Assembly: GCA_022496805.1 (NCBI GenBank)
Contig: CM040101.1
Location: 9,860,501 to 9,924,500 of the forward strand
Direction of reading: 5' to 3'
Source of the DNA: Pohlia nutans
Lineage: Eukaryota; Streptophyta; Bryopsida; Bryales; Mniaceae
DNA: 64,000 nt
Shown piece by piece: positions 1 through 11,407 of the stretch. The stretch's first letter is position 1; each line of letters opens with the position of its first letter. A model generated the notes under the pieces. It did not search any database. It worked only from the letters and a program-made list of their open reading frames with translations, and was not told the origin of the DNA. The translations under genes were made by a program, and so were the position numbers.

Positions 1-343
1 ACCCCCGGCCTGCTGTAAGTTACGGTGTGCATTGATGGTCTCTGTTTGGCTTGATTTAGCTCATGATCCTACCTGATTTCGGTATGAAGTGTGTTGACGA
101 TGTTGCTGAACATTGCAATTGACAAGAATTAATTTTGTTGAGCTAGTTTGCTTCCAATGCTTATTGACTGTGTGGATGCATGCTAAGTTGGAGTTCAGAT
201 CGAATAGTTAGTCCCCTGTGGTCTTGTGATACGGTCTATGTATCCCAATGCTGCGCGCTGGTGCGATTGATTGGCACTTGATCAAGTGGGTGTAATTCCG
301 TAGTACCTGCCCTGGTTTCTGTCTTGCAGTGATGAACGATTGA
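1..343. other. Left-edge stretch, no gene assigned
   Basis: No ORF or RNA gene can be supported. The first bases contain CTGCTGTAAGT, which would fit a splice donor of a plus-strand gene entering from the left. The T-rich composition that follows also fits an intron or 3' flank. Too little sequence is present to decide. Confidence 0.3.
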
Positions 344-347
344 TTAA

Positions 348-1574
348 CCCCTAAAGGACCGGAGTGTTTTTCCTCCAAAATCACTCCAATATTGCCATTT
401 TTACTCCCCTATGCAAAATTTCAAAAAAATGTTATTTTTTACCTTCGAACTATAAAATCTTGTCCTAAACTACTTGAAAAGCATACACAACAAATTTCGT
501 TGATTTTGACCACACGGATTGCAAGATAATTGCATTTGATGGAAAAAAACACCCCAATAAAACACATGCCCGAAAATTTGAGATGGGTTTGATTGTGGCT
601 ACATCAAAAAAACTTCACTACCAAAACTTGTCGCACTTCACTATCACATTCTATATGATGTTACTTAGTTGTGTATTAATTTTTGTTGCATTTGGAGATG
701 TTTAGGATGTTTAGGATGTTCAAGAACACCCTGCACTTGTTGGGGGTTTAAAAGTTCAAAAAAGACTCTTTGTTTTTGGAATTGCAATATTTTTTATTTT
801 CTTTACTTAGAATTCGAATCCAAGCGGTGAAACATTAGTACATTCCCCCCTCTATAGAATGGCATAAAGAAAATTAAAAAAAAAAGAAAAAAATCTCCAA
901 GTTTTAAAAGACATGTAGTATATTTTCTAAAAAATTTGGGGGTTAGGAGGGAAATAAATTAAAGGTGGAGGAAGGGAATCGAAGTGCCACCTCATCCAAC
1001 CCATTCCAATGTTCATGACCCCACTAACTCTCAAGGTGGACTACCACGTGGTAGTCCTTCATTGGATGATTATTAAAATAAATAAAAATTTATAAAAATG
1101 ATATTATTTTTTAAATTTTTTAAATAGTATTTTTAATTATGAAATTGAACTATCAACTAAAAATCATATTTTAATTTAAACTAATATTTTCAGCTAAAAT
1201 AATAAATTTTATTTATAAAATTTTATTTTTTAATTTTTTAATGAGTTTGGAAAATGGAGTGGTCTTCTGTCCCCCACAATCCACTCCATTCTCCACACTC
1301 CGCCCATCTTTTGCCCCCCCCCCCCTCCCCTCCCTAAAAAAAAATCAACTATTTCTCTACCGCCCCGCTACCCTTTCTCCTGAAAAAAATGCATTTCCCC
1401 TCATAACTTCCATGTACGGTGTCGGAATTCAAAAAAATAAAATAGAATCCCCATTTTCATGGCACACTAGGGAATCCACTATTAAATTTCTTTCAAAATT
1501 CGATTAAAAATGTGTTCACCGGAACCTACCCAGATCTCTAAATGTCCTAGTTAGAACAATTGGTTCTTTAGGGG
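348..1574. mobile_element. TTAA-flanked non-autonomous element, 1.2 kb
   Basis: The left end reads TTAACCCCTAAAGGACC (TTAA at 344-347). The right end, read inward, is TTAACCCCTAAAGAACC (TTAA at 1575-1578). The terminal inverted repeats are about 13-17 bp with one mismatch. The interior is extremely AT-rich with a C-rich patch near 1300-1340 and no coding capacity for a transposase. The short ORF at 1241-1507 is low complexity and not credible. Target and termini match the other TTAA elements in this window; the interior does not obviously match them. Confidence 0.75.
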
Positions 1575-1578
1575 TTAA

Positions 1579-3460
1579 TCAACTTTCACTTTTTTGCTTT
1601 ACTGTTCAAAGAATATTTTGTATTTTATTGTTACAAAGTATTAAGGCCATTATTAAAATATATTTCACTGCTATTTAGTTTCATTACTTGTTTAAAAGCG
1701 TCGATATTAATTGTAGATGATTAGAAAAGAAGATTAGTCAAGGAAATAACTAGATAAGTGTAGCTATAATTACAGAGAAATAACCATAGAAGGGTGGAAA
1801 TTATAGATAACTAGATAAGAATAATAGTTGTTAAAAGAGATTAGGATAGGAACTGTTGAAGTAGAAAAAGCTTGTTGCTCATAAGCATGTCATACTCAAG
1901 CATGTTATTTATTGTAGAAGAGAATTCAATTACATACTTACATATGAAGTGATTTTAGTTATGTAGAACTTTTGGTATAATGATTAATTTTTTGAAAAGT
2001 TAGTTAAAGGTTGAGGTTTGCAAATCATGTACTAATATAGAGAGTTGTGATATTTGAAATTTTGAATTTGCAAAGTAGGTCAAAAGTTGTAAACTCTTGA
2101 TGTTGTAGTTTGTGAAGTGTAAAAGTAGGAGAGTTCACAATTGATAATGTTTAGAATTGTAATGGAGGTTATGGAGTTTTGGCCTATACAATCACAAGCT
2201 TGAGATCCTTTGGGATTCTCCTACAAGAAGATGGGAAATTCAAGGCAAATTTCCATGTAGGAATGGTATTTGAAATGGATCTCAGATTTTTCCACCAACT
2301 GTACAGGGGATTGAATTTCCCTAATTGTAAGTACCTTGAGCGTTCCCATATCATTCATTTGTTTTCAATTCCCTTAGCAAATCTCCTATGCATCAAAAGG
2401 CTCAGTCTCATATACTATGAGGAAACTGTCTCTTTTTTCCCAGATGGCCACATTCCCTCAAAAGTGTAATTGGAAGAGGGAAATCACTGACAAGGAAAAC
2501 CAAGCTATTTCCCACACGGAACACCTACAAAATCTCCTTGTGAATACATTTATGTATTTTCATTAGCTTGGTGCTCATTTACTTGTCATTGAGCTATAAT
2601 AGAGGTTATATAAAGCTTCGGCCTACATAGTGTAGCTATGTAACTTCACTAGCTTGCATTGGAGTTCATTTGTCATTCTGGTAAGAACCGTAGTCAAATT
2701 AAAGCTTAAGGTTGAGAAATTCTTGATTTTAGTTTTTGATTTAGGGTTCTTGTGTTTTTACTTTGAATTTCTTGTATAATTTGCAACTAAGGGTTTCAAA
2801 AGTTAATGATAGACACATGTGGCCAAAATCTTGTCACATTGTCACTTAGTGTCAATAAAACATATTTGACATGATTTACTCTAGTGATGAGTCAGTCATC
2901 AAGTCATTAATTCAAACTCCCTTGTTGAATGTTGGCTTTTACCCATTTTACCAACTTAACAACGACTAAATCACACAGTAGTCTACAATCATGTACTCAA
3001 AGTGACACACACTAACAACGACTAAATCACGCATTAGAACGCAGCCACGTTCATTACTGAGAAAAATACACACACACGAGAACAAATACAAACGCTAGTA
3101 CCAAGACCTTGGTCGGAACTGACATGGGTTTCATGATACTAGCTGAACGAACAGAGTTCATCCTACTAAAGATTCATCCTACTAAAGAATCTGCAAAAAC
3201 AAGCCAACATTCATCCTACTCAATTACAGTAACGTACTAAACTCAGTATAACATCCACAGGGAGATAAAAACAAGATTCCCATATGCGAAACGTAGACAA
3301 ATTCGTCAGAATTGTAACTTTCCCTGATAAAAATACACTACAATCATCCCAGGAGAATTCCAATCGGAGAATTACAATTGGAGAATTACAATTGTAAGAA
3401 TTTTGTCCCACTTCCCGTATGAAATCCCATGTGGGAATGTCTTTATCTCTGCCTGTGATC
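1579..3460. other. AT-rich intergenic DNA
   Basis: No supported gene. A 96-codon ORF at 2179-2469 resembles no protein I know and lacks coding-like composition. A partial tandem duplication (AACAACGACTAAATCAC) occurs near 2959 and 3014, an AC microsatellite near 3066, and a short duplicated GGAGAATTACAATT motif near 3365-3395. The right end abuts the 3' end of the split zinc-ribbon gene. Confidence 0.5.
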
Positions 3461-3548
3461 TTACGACAGTCTCATCACCTGCTGTATTGATTTCTTCTTC
3501 TTCCGCTTTGTCTTAGGCTTAGACTCCCATTCCGGATCGAGCCGATCA

Positions 3549-3838
3549 TATTGTTCTTAACGACAGAACCAGACAGAACACACACACAACGTAATTACAC
3601 ACGATATCAGGCAAGAAGCTTAGCGCTCAAGCTTTATTACAAACGACACAAGAAGGACTTACAATGACTACTCGCGACAGCGAAGGAGACAGGGAAATAC
3701 CCGCTTAGCTGAGCGCGGGAGCGACAAGGACATTCGTACATCCAAGTTCATCTACATTCATCCAAGACTAAAGCAAATTCATCTACGACTAAAGCTAATT
3801 CATCTACTGAGTACTTTAAGCACAATGCTGCACCAATA
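3549..3838 (-). repeat. 3' LTR of the copia element
   Basis: 290 bp, nearly identical to 8419-8703. Relative to that copy it has an extra AC in an AC run, an extra AAG, and two substitutions near its 5' end on the element strand. On the minus strand it starts TATTGGTGCAGC and ends AAGAACAATA. Confidence 0.95.
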
Positions 3839-3850
3839 CTCCCACTCATT
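3839..3850 (-). other. Polypurine tract of the copia element
   Basis: On the minus strand the bases immediately before the 3' LTR read AATGAGTGGGAG, a purine-rich tract in the position where plus-strand DNA synthesis is primed in LTR elements. Confidence 0.75.
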
Positions 3851-3917
3851 GTTTCTTGAAAGTACAAGTAGCAACAGGTGATCATGAAGTAGCAACAGGT
3901 GATCAAAGACTCCCACT

Positions 3918-6900
3918 CTACGGTACTTTTGGGACAATGTTGAGACCAACGCGCAGGCGATGGAATTTTTCCGGTGTTAAGGCCTTCGTAAAAATGTCGG
4001 CCAGCTGCATATCAGTGGGAACATAGACACTATCGATTTCTCCGCGTTGCTGAATCTCACGAACAACATGATAATGGATCTCAATATGCTTGGTCCGCTT
4101 GTGGTACTCAGGATTATGGATCAAACGGATAGCTGACTGATTGTCAGAATGAAGTGGTGTGGCACAAGTCTGTGCAAAACCGATGTCAGCGAGTAATCTC
4201 CGAATCCAAACAGTCTCTTTACTGGCAAGAGAAGCGGCAATATATTCCGATTCGGTGGTTGAAGTTGCAGTGCAAAGCTGCTTTCGACTTAACCACATGA
4301 TGGGTGCCCTGTTTAAAAGGACAACACAGCCGCTCCTGCTTCTTCGATCATCAAGATCTCCAGCGAAATCTGCATAGTAAGCTGCCGACGAGTTCTTGAT
4401 ATGGAAAATCGGGAATAGCAGAATCATCATCTGGCCGAGGAGATTAAAGCTGAACGTTCGAGTCAGCTCGAGTTGACACAGGATTTGCATCAGTGTAACC
4501 GAATTTTGCCAGTAGAGTCTCAATAAAACGCTGTTGATCAACGTACAGGAGTCGCTTGGGTCGATCTCTAGTGAGACGTAGCCCAATGTACATATCGTCG
4601 TTTCCAATGGTAACTTCGAGGTGGTGTTGTAGGTACGCGATCATACTTTCAAGTCGCTGAGAGCTCTTACAAATGGCAAGTCCATCATCCACCCAGATGG
4701 CTGTGACAAGGCGGGGTTCTGTTGCTGAAAAGAATACGCACGGGTCTGCTGTGCTCTGCTGGAGATCGTGTGCTTTGAGGAAAGCGGTAAATTTCTCATT
4801 CCAGACACGACTGGCCTGCTTGAGACCATAAAGGCTCTTATGCAGTCGGCATACTTAGCCTTCACTATTTGGAATTGTGAATCCCACAGGAAGGTTCATA
4901 TAGATTTCCTCAGATAGCTCTCCATAAAGAAACGTTGTTTTTACGTCAAAGTGTATGATCTCACAGTCCTCTGCTGCTGCAATAGCAAGCAACGCCCTGA
5001 TGCTGTCCATTTTTGCTGTGGGAGCATAAGTCTCACCATAATCGACACCACTTGTCTGTGAATAACCCTTTGCGACAAGTCTAGCTTTAAACCTGTCAAT
5101 TGTCCCGTCGGATTTGGATTTTATTTTAAATACCCATTTGTTATCAACCGTTGTTCTGCCAGGAGGGAGAGTTGCAAGTGACCAAGTCTGATTCCGTTGG
5201 AGAGAAGCTATTTTTTCTGCCATTGCTTACTGCCACTGGAACTTATGGTCGGATTTAAGCATTTGCGCAATAGTTTTCGGCTCATCAGGTAGGCTGACAA
5301 AGACCTGAGACGACGAGGGTATTTTAACGGAGGAAGATGCTAAAGCAGCTCTAGAGGTGCGAAGCAAGGAATCGTCTGAAGATCTGTCTAATGGAACAGT
5401 AACAGAGTTACTGTAGAGGTCAACTAAAGAGCGTGTTCGAATGACATTATTCAAGCTATCAGATGAGCTGTCTGATGCTCCAGGAAAATGGTGAACAGGA
5501 CTATCAGGAGGAGTCAATGGCGACAGAATAGAAGCCGGAGAGTTACTCAATGTATAGAAAGGGACTGATGAGACGGTTCTGCTCCCACTGCCGATACTCC
5601 CACTGCCGATATTCGCGTTTTGAACACTCCCACTGTCTAAGCTAAGGTTCGAAGGAACACTCTGATTCGAAATTGTAGCTCCAACTGGAGGTGACTGTAT
5701 TTCAGGTGGGGTTGATGAAACGGAATTGTTGATGTCTCCAGAGACTGAAGTGCTATCGACTGAAAGACCTAAAGCGCCAGAGTCGATTAACGGGAACAAT
5801 GTTGAATAACTGACAGTGTCAGATCGATCATTTTGTACGAGATTTGGTATTGTGTCCTCGTCGAATATGACATCTCGACTGATGAGAATACGCTCCTGGG
5901 CAGGATACCACAAGCGATAGGCCTTGCTGGTGGTTGCATAGCCTAAAAATAGACACTCTCTGGTTTTACTGTCTAGTTTCTTCCTGATTTCTTTGGGAAC
6001 GTGACAGTAAGCAAGGCTGCCAAAAACTCGGAAGTGTGACACATCTGGTTTCAAACCGGTCCACTTTTCATAGGGAGTAACACCCTGTAATGTTCTGGTT
6101 GCTACTCGATTTAGAGTATAGACTGCAGTATTCACTGCTTCGGCCCAGAAACAAAGAGGAATACTCTTATTATAGAGCATCGACCTGGCACACTCTACAA
6201 TACTGCGGTTGTCTCTTTCGACGACAGAGTTCTGTTCAGGGGAATAGGGAGCCGAGGTTTCATGACGAATACCTGTTTCATCGATGAAGGATCGAAAACG
6301 GTCAGACAGGTACTCCTTCGCATTATCACTTCGGAGCTTGGTGATACGATTGCCAGTTTCGTTTAAAGAAACTTGATACAGCTTCTTGAAGGCATCATAC
6401 ACTTCACTCTTGTGTTTGAGAATGAAGACAAAACGGTAAGAGGTGCAATCGTCTTTGAATACCGCAAATAAATTTGCTCCACCTTGAGATTGGACTTGCA
6501 TCGGTCCTGAAATGTCGGTGTGAAAGAACTGGCCAGGGTAGCGAGCACGAGATCTTTCGGTGTTAACAGGAAAGGGAATTCGATGTTGTTTCCCGTGAGC
6601 ACATCCGCTACAGACACCAAAGTCAGAATCACCGGAAACTGTCAATTCAGTAACTGTAGCTTGTCGAGCCATCTGTTTCAGCATATGCACGTTTATGTGG
6701 CCAAGTTAAAGGTGCCACTTCCTGAGAGAAGAATCAGCACGAGAGGGTTGATGCGGCGTAGAAGACAAGCTAATGACAACGTCGGCCGAGCTCTGCCTTC
6801 GCTGTACAGCAATATCGAGAAACCAGAGTCCATCGACTTTGTGGCCAATCATGATCAGGTCGCCAGCATCGTCACGAGAAATCTTTTTACAGAGTTCTCG

Positions 6901-8163
6901 AATGTGAACGATCGCCACACCGTTCTCCGTGAGTTTGCTTGTGGATACAAGGTTCTTGCGAAGATTGGGAACGTATAGCACATCCTTTAAACGTACTGTA
7001 GATAACATGCCGTTAACTGTAGCTGTGACATTAATATCTCCCACTCCTCTCACCCACAGAGTGAAGTCGTCAGCTACTTTTACACTCCAGCAGTCTTCTG
7101 CGATTGGTGAAAAATTGTGGAACCAATGACGCTTGTCCGTCATGTGCTCAGTCGCACCAGAATCGGCGTACCAGATCGAATGTGATTGATCAGACGGAGT
7201 AGAACGAACAACATATGCCTCGCTTTCTGACGGAGATAACGAAGAGTCTGAAGAGAAGTCTTGAATGGAGCTTGCTGTAACGTTCGCTTGACTGCGCTTC
7301 AGTTTCTGTTGTGTTCTTGAACGATGGCCACGAACTGGAGAGGAATCAGCATCATCTGAACCACTGTATTCACTGCATATTGAATCGCAATGGTAACGAC
7401 CACGCTTGCCGCATTTGTGACATCGTGATTTCCTCTTGAGAAGAGCAAGCTTCTCTGCTTTGGCCTTCTTCTGATCCGTGGTCATCGGGCGTCGCTTAGA
7501 ACTGGATTTAGAATGATGGCTACTAGTATAGAAAGCCTTCTCCGCTTGTATGTCTGTCTGACCAGCCCTGTCCTTAAGAGCGGATTCTCTCTTTACCAAG
7601 CGTGATTGAAAGGAAGCAAGAGTCTGCTCAGTGTGAGAGACGCTGTCCCATGCCAAAAGAAGTGAATCATAGCTGGGGGGAAGACCACACTTGATCTTAC
7701 TGATTAATTGACGATCAGTGATCGGCTGGCCTAGGTCAGTAAGCTGCTTAGCAAGCTTCTGAAGACTGCTCACATATACAGCAATAGAATCGTGTTCTCC
7801 TAGTTTAGAACTATAATACTTTTCCTGAAGGGAAATTATGCACTCTTCTGAGTGAAGCTCATGGTACGCAGTGAGCTGTTTCCACATGTCTGCGGACGTA
7901 AGACAGTGGATTACTTCTTGCTTGTGAAATTTGTCGATCGCTGATAGAATAGCGACGGCAGCAGCCTTGTCCTTCTTATTCCAGATTGCTTGCTCACTAG
8001 CAGACATGGATTCTAATCTCGTTTCAGTACCGTTCACAATACCGAAGAGATCCCTCGATTGGAATATGAATGACATATGCATTTTCCAGAGTTGGAAATT
8101 TGTGCCATCGTACTTCTCTACACCAGACGCCTCTCGGAGTTCATTGTGCGACGTCTCTGCCAT
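3918..8163 (-). pseudogene. gag-pol: Copia gag-pol polyprotein, disrupted
   Basis: One frame runs from ATG 8163. Residues 1-190 resemble the copia-type Gag domain (KYDGTNFQLWK). A modified zinc knuckle at about residues 248-263 has spacing C-x2-C-x6-H-x4-C rather than x4-x4. The protease motif DSGATEHMT is near residue 334. The integrase follows with its HHCC finger and catalytic core (HTDISGP, RSDN, and the Glu in SPEQN), then RT with WVDDGL, then RNase H with the end motif DIFTKAL. In-frame TAA stops lie at 6706-6708, 5227-5229, 4855-4857 and 4444-4446, each followed by recognisable family sequence in the same frame. Near 4373-4382 a deletion joins the LVGSLL region directly to the ADFAGD region. 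It removes roughly 60 residues expected in this family and shifts the frame; reading continues in another frame to the stop at 3918. Confidence 0.9.
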
Positions 8164-8406
8164 TACGGTGAATCCTAACTGTATTTAACAGACTTCTTGG
8201 ATTTTATAGACAACTTATCTGTCTATTACGGTGAATCTTAATCGACTTATCCTGGTCGAATACTGCTAAACGACTAACGATGAAGAGTTCTTGAATACTG
8301 GACTGAATTACTCTGTCTTAAAGAACGAACAGTACGTAACTAAAATACGCACAAGAAAATCCTCGATACACAGCAGAAAAATCCACCGCAAGCGAATATG
8401 TGTACA

Positions 8407-8418
8407 GGGCCCATAACC
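8407..8418 (-). promoter_or_regulatory. Primer-binding site matching initiator tRNA-Met anticodon arm
   Basis: Directly abutting the 5' LTR, the minus strand reads GGTTATGGGCCC. Its complement GGGCCCATAACC matches the anticodon stem-loop of plant initiator tRNA-Met, including the CAU anticodon. This is the half-tRNA priming arrangement known from Drosophila copia. Most plant copia elements instead use the tRNA 3' end (TGGTATCAGAGC). Confidence 0.8.
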
Positions 8419-8703
8419 TATTGTTCTTAACGACAGAACCAGACAGAACACACACAACGTAATTACACACGATATCAGGCAAGAAGCTTAGCGCTCAAGC
8501 TTTATTACAAACGACACAAGGACTTACAATGACTACTCGCGACAGCGAAGGAGACAGGGAAATACCCGCTTAGCTGAGCGCGGGAGCGACAAGGACATTC
8601 GTACATCCAAGTTCATCTACATTCATCCAAGACTAAAGCAAATTCATCTACGACTAAGGCTAATTCATCTACTCAGTACTTTAAGCACAATGCTGCACCA
8701 ATA
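8419..8703 (-). repeat. 5' LTR of the copia element
   Basis: 285 bp; pairs with 3549-3838. It ends flush with the GATCA duplication at 8704 and with the primer-binding site at 8418. Confidence 0.95.
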
Positions 8704-9539
8704 GATCAGGAGCACATGCAGGCTCACAAGGCAGCCTCGTTTCCTCCCTCAGATACAACACCATGCACTCAAACGAGGTGTTGGTATTCATCCAGCACCG
8801 GGGGCAGGGATACGTAGCCGGGTACGGCACCGGGGGTACGAATCTGTCGTCCCCTTCATACAGAGTCACACCAGGAACTCCCCGCGGGTCGAACAGGGTG
8901 ATGGCAAGATCGAAGCTGTTCGTGCAAAGGCCGCACCTGAAGCGTGCTCGGAGAGCCTCGGTGCTTGGGTCGCTGCTTGCGGGACGCTCGAGCTCTGTCA
9001 CGGTGTGCTTCTCACAGACAGGGCACACGTTCACCTCGTGAAGTATGCCGGTGTCATACGGATGAGCAGGCCTCGTGTATCTGGAGTTTATATCCCCTGG
9101 CCTCGACGTTGCTGCCGACTCTGTATTGGGCCCTGGCATTGACGAACTTGCAGGCTCTGTGTTTCCAGGCTGTGGCATTAAAAAACTTGCAGGCTCTGTG
9201 TTGGGCCGTCTCCTGGACCCTTTTCGTCGCTTTGCCGATGACTTCATGGTGCTTGTGCTCTTGACAGCTGCAGGTTCTGCCTGTTCCTCATGCCACGGCC
9301 ACACACGCAATTGAGTCCCGATGACTGATAGTAAAAGCATTTTATTTTTCGCAAACTGAGGGAACAAGAAAATGTGCACCGTAAGGGTACACACGTTAAT
9401 AGCCCAAACACACACAACCTCTTCAGCAGTTTGTAAACGTTGATTCATAGTACAACAAGAAACCCCGGTTAATAATGGAATACACTGTTTGATTGTAAAC
9501 ACAAATATAAAGATAATAATTCAGAACCATCACTTTGAG

Positions 9540-10505
9540 GTCTCACCTGTTGAAAGCCAGTTTGGGTTCTGTATTCCGACCTGGGCCTTCAGATAGAACT
9601 AGTTACTTGTTTGAGGTTGAGCTTGTAATAATTTGCGTTTCCCGGAATAGATGAATCCCGAGCTGATTCCTCCAAAGCGGGCTACGATGATGACGTCCCT
9701 GTCGTGAAGAATTCAATCGTCAGGATCCCGTAATAGCCACAAAAAAGAAGAATGTGCTGAACAAGTAGCTGCAGGAGTAGATCGAAACTGGAGCAGTTAG
9801 AACATCACACCCTTGTAATTAAAGAAAAACGAGCCATCCATTCCATGACTATACCATGAGGTAACAAAAGTTGTACCTGCAGCGGATGCTTGAATGAGGA
9901 TCAGAGGCGATCTCTAGCTGTGACAAATACGCTATGACCAGTTCCCCTGCTTGAATGCTCGGTCTCGTCCACAGCAAAACCACCCTCAGGCTGTGGAGAA
10001 TGTGGCCCTGCTAACTCAATTACATGAATGGAACTGAAGAATCTCTCAAAGATACAATGACACGGAGCAATTGAGGAACTGGGGCATTTAGGCGCCTGTG
10101 GAGCCATTTTGTGGGCGGGAATCTCATGGACTGACTTCCGGTTACGGACCAGTTGACGACGGCGGGGGCGGGGTTGGTGTAGCATTGCGGCTGAACTGCT
10201 TGCAATCACAGCTGGTTCAATGCACGCAATAACTACGCCACTTCCTGCAGATACGTACAATATGGTAGCCGACGTCTGATCCTTCCTTGCTGCGTCCCCT
10301 CCATCGCCAGCAGTTGAAGGTGTTGAAGTCCATGCATGAATGCAAGTTGCAAATGAGCCCGGAAATCTCGTGCTCCCAGCTCGCTTGTCCGATCGAACTC
10401 GTCATGATCGTACTGCCGGTGATCGCGGAGCGTACTCCACTCATCTTTCCTGGATGCCACCATTATAATTTTGAAATTAAGTTCATCCTTCTGGGAAGAA
10501 ATCAT
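9540..10505 (-). other. GC-rich stretch, possible upstream exons of the split gene
   Basis: This stretch is clearly richer in G and C than the AT-rich DNA beyond 10510. Minus-strand frames are open at 10505-10233 (containing MVASRKDEWSTLRD and an ARDFRAHLQLAFMHGLQHL segment that looks helical) and at 10260-9901 (Pro/Arg-rich). A good donor-like GTACGTAT follows the first near 10261. These may be 5' exons or the promoter and leader of the zinc-ribbon gene, but I cannot connect the frames and recognise no family. Confidence 0.3.
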
Positions 10506-10565
10506 GTGTAGGTTTGGGTCATAGAAAATTCAGGGCTTTTTCTTTAGTATTGGTATTTAATAACT

Positions 10566-10930
10566 CCTAAACGTACCAGGGTGTCCCTAGGATTGACGAT
10601 TTTAAAAATAAATCATCATAAAGTACTATTTAGAAGAATATTTTGGAATTGATTACAGAAGAAAGTTCTAGATTTTGAATTTTACATTCCATCTGTACGG
10701 TTCGATTCACCAATAGTTACTATCACGAATATTTAATTAGAAAATTTGAAAGTTAAAATTAAAAAATTCCTTCTAAATGTGATTACAAACAAAAAAATTA
10801 TATTTTTTGAGTAAAATATGTTGGAATGGATTTGAAATGACATACTCTTAACGTGGTGATTCTTTGAAATTTTTTGTGTTCTTTAAATCTATGACCTCAT
10901 TTTTGCAAGGCCACTTTTGAACTATAGTCA
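10566..10930. mobile_element. Degraded one-ended copy of the 570-bp TTAA family
   Basis: Begins AACTCCTAAACGTACC and continues with diverged sequence (ATTCCATCTGTACGGTTCGA, then a Thr-codon-like CACCAATAGTTACTATCAC stretch and TGAAATGACATACTCT) that parallels the interiors at 11408, 15420 and 33059. The 3' end and right TTAA are missing. Confidence 0.5.
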
Positions 10931-11407
10931 ATGCAATTTTGGCTTGGTCAACAACTTGACATATTTCTACATTTTTTATTTTAGAAAAATATGTACTCTA
11001 GTATCACCAAATCCAACTATTGTATAGGACAACAACTTGGTTAAGTATCTCCAAAAAGTTGGATGACTTTCATTTAGGATTGTCCTCTTCGACACATTTT
11101 TGGCAATGTTTGTCAAGTTGTTTTGTTTGACGTTGTCAAGTTGTTCGATGGGTGTCTAGTACGTTAGACAACTTGAATGAAATATTTTTAAATATCCACG
11201 AATATACATGAATATTCTAAGTATATTCTAGAAATATGATATATTCTTAGATAGGAGGGGTCTATTGTCTGTCTTCGACATCTTGTCGAGTTGTTGGAAA
11301 CTATAACCTTGTTTTCATTCAAGCATTGATGACAATGATGAGAACATAGAATGAGTTTGAATCTCTTATTCGTTTAGAAACTGAACACTGTGACGTTTAG
11401 GAATTAA

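Larger units (their letters stand above)
3549..8703 (-). mobile_element. Ty1/copia LTR retrotransposon, complete but defective
   Basis: The element lies on the minus strand and is 5155 bp long. It is flanked by the 5-bp duplication GATCA (3544-3548 and 8704-8708). The LTRs begin TATTG and end CAATA, an inverted terminal pair. Order on the minus strand is LTR, primer-binding site, Gag, protease, integrase, reverse transcriptase, RNase H, polypurine tract, LTR. Protease before integrase before RT is the copia order. The two LTRs differ by two substitutions and two short indels, so insertion is recent. Coding is disabled by four in-frame stops and one deletion, so this copy must have been mobilised in trans or decayed at once. 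It interrupts a host gene. Confidence 0.95.
3461..9326 (-). pseudogene. Zinc-ribbon-like host gene split by the copia insertion
   Basis: Minus-strand reading frame from about 9326 (after a plausible acceptor, TTTTACTATCAG) to 8704; an open frame extends up to 9502. It has a basic Ser/Arg-rich start, a threefold NTEPAS/NTESA repeat, then paired cysteines CPVC, CGLC and CPRC followed by a further Cys cluster, resembling two zinc ribbons. The copia LTR enters at CAPD and adds a short foreign tail (LLVQHCA) before a stop. On the far side, 3548-3461 carries the displaced native C-terminus: about 26 residues ending at TAA 3461-3463 and including the basic run KPKTKRKKKK, a likely nuclear localisation signal. 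Removing the element plus one GATCA copy keeps the frame open, so the gene was intact before insertion. Function is not recognised. Upstream exons may lie in 9540-10505. Confidence 0.6.

Noticed and set aside
348..1574. CCCTAAA at element ends as interstitial plant telomere repeat (TTTAGGG)
   Set aside because: Only a single unit occurs at each boundary, always oriented inward and fused to TTAA; no tandem telomeric array is present.
2179..2469. 96-codon plus-strand ORF
   Set aside because: AT-rich, no recognisable family, no neighbouring exons or coding-like composition.
4444..6708. Alternative genetic code or stop readthrough as explanation for the in-frame TAA codons
   Set aside because: The split host gene also ends at TAA, plant nuclei use the standard code, and the deletion elsewhere in pol already shows the copy is defective.
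6520..6978. Plus-strand ORF of 152 codons inside the copia element
   Set aside because: Antisense shadow of the integrase and protease coding region on the minus strand.
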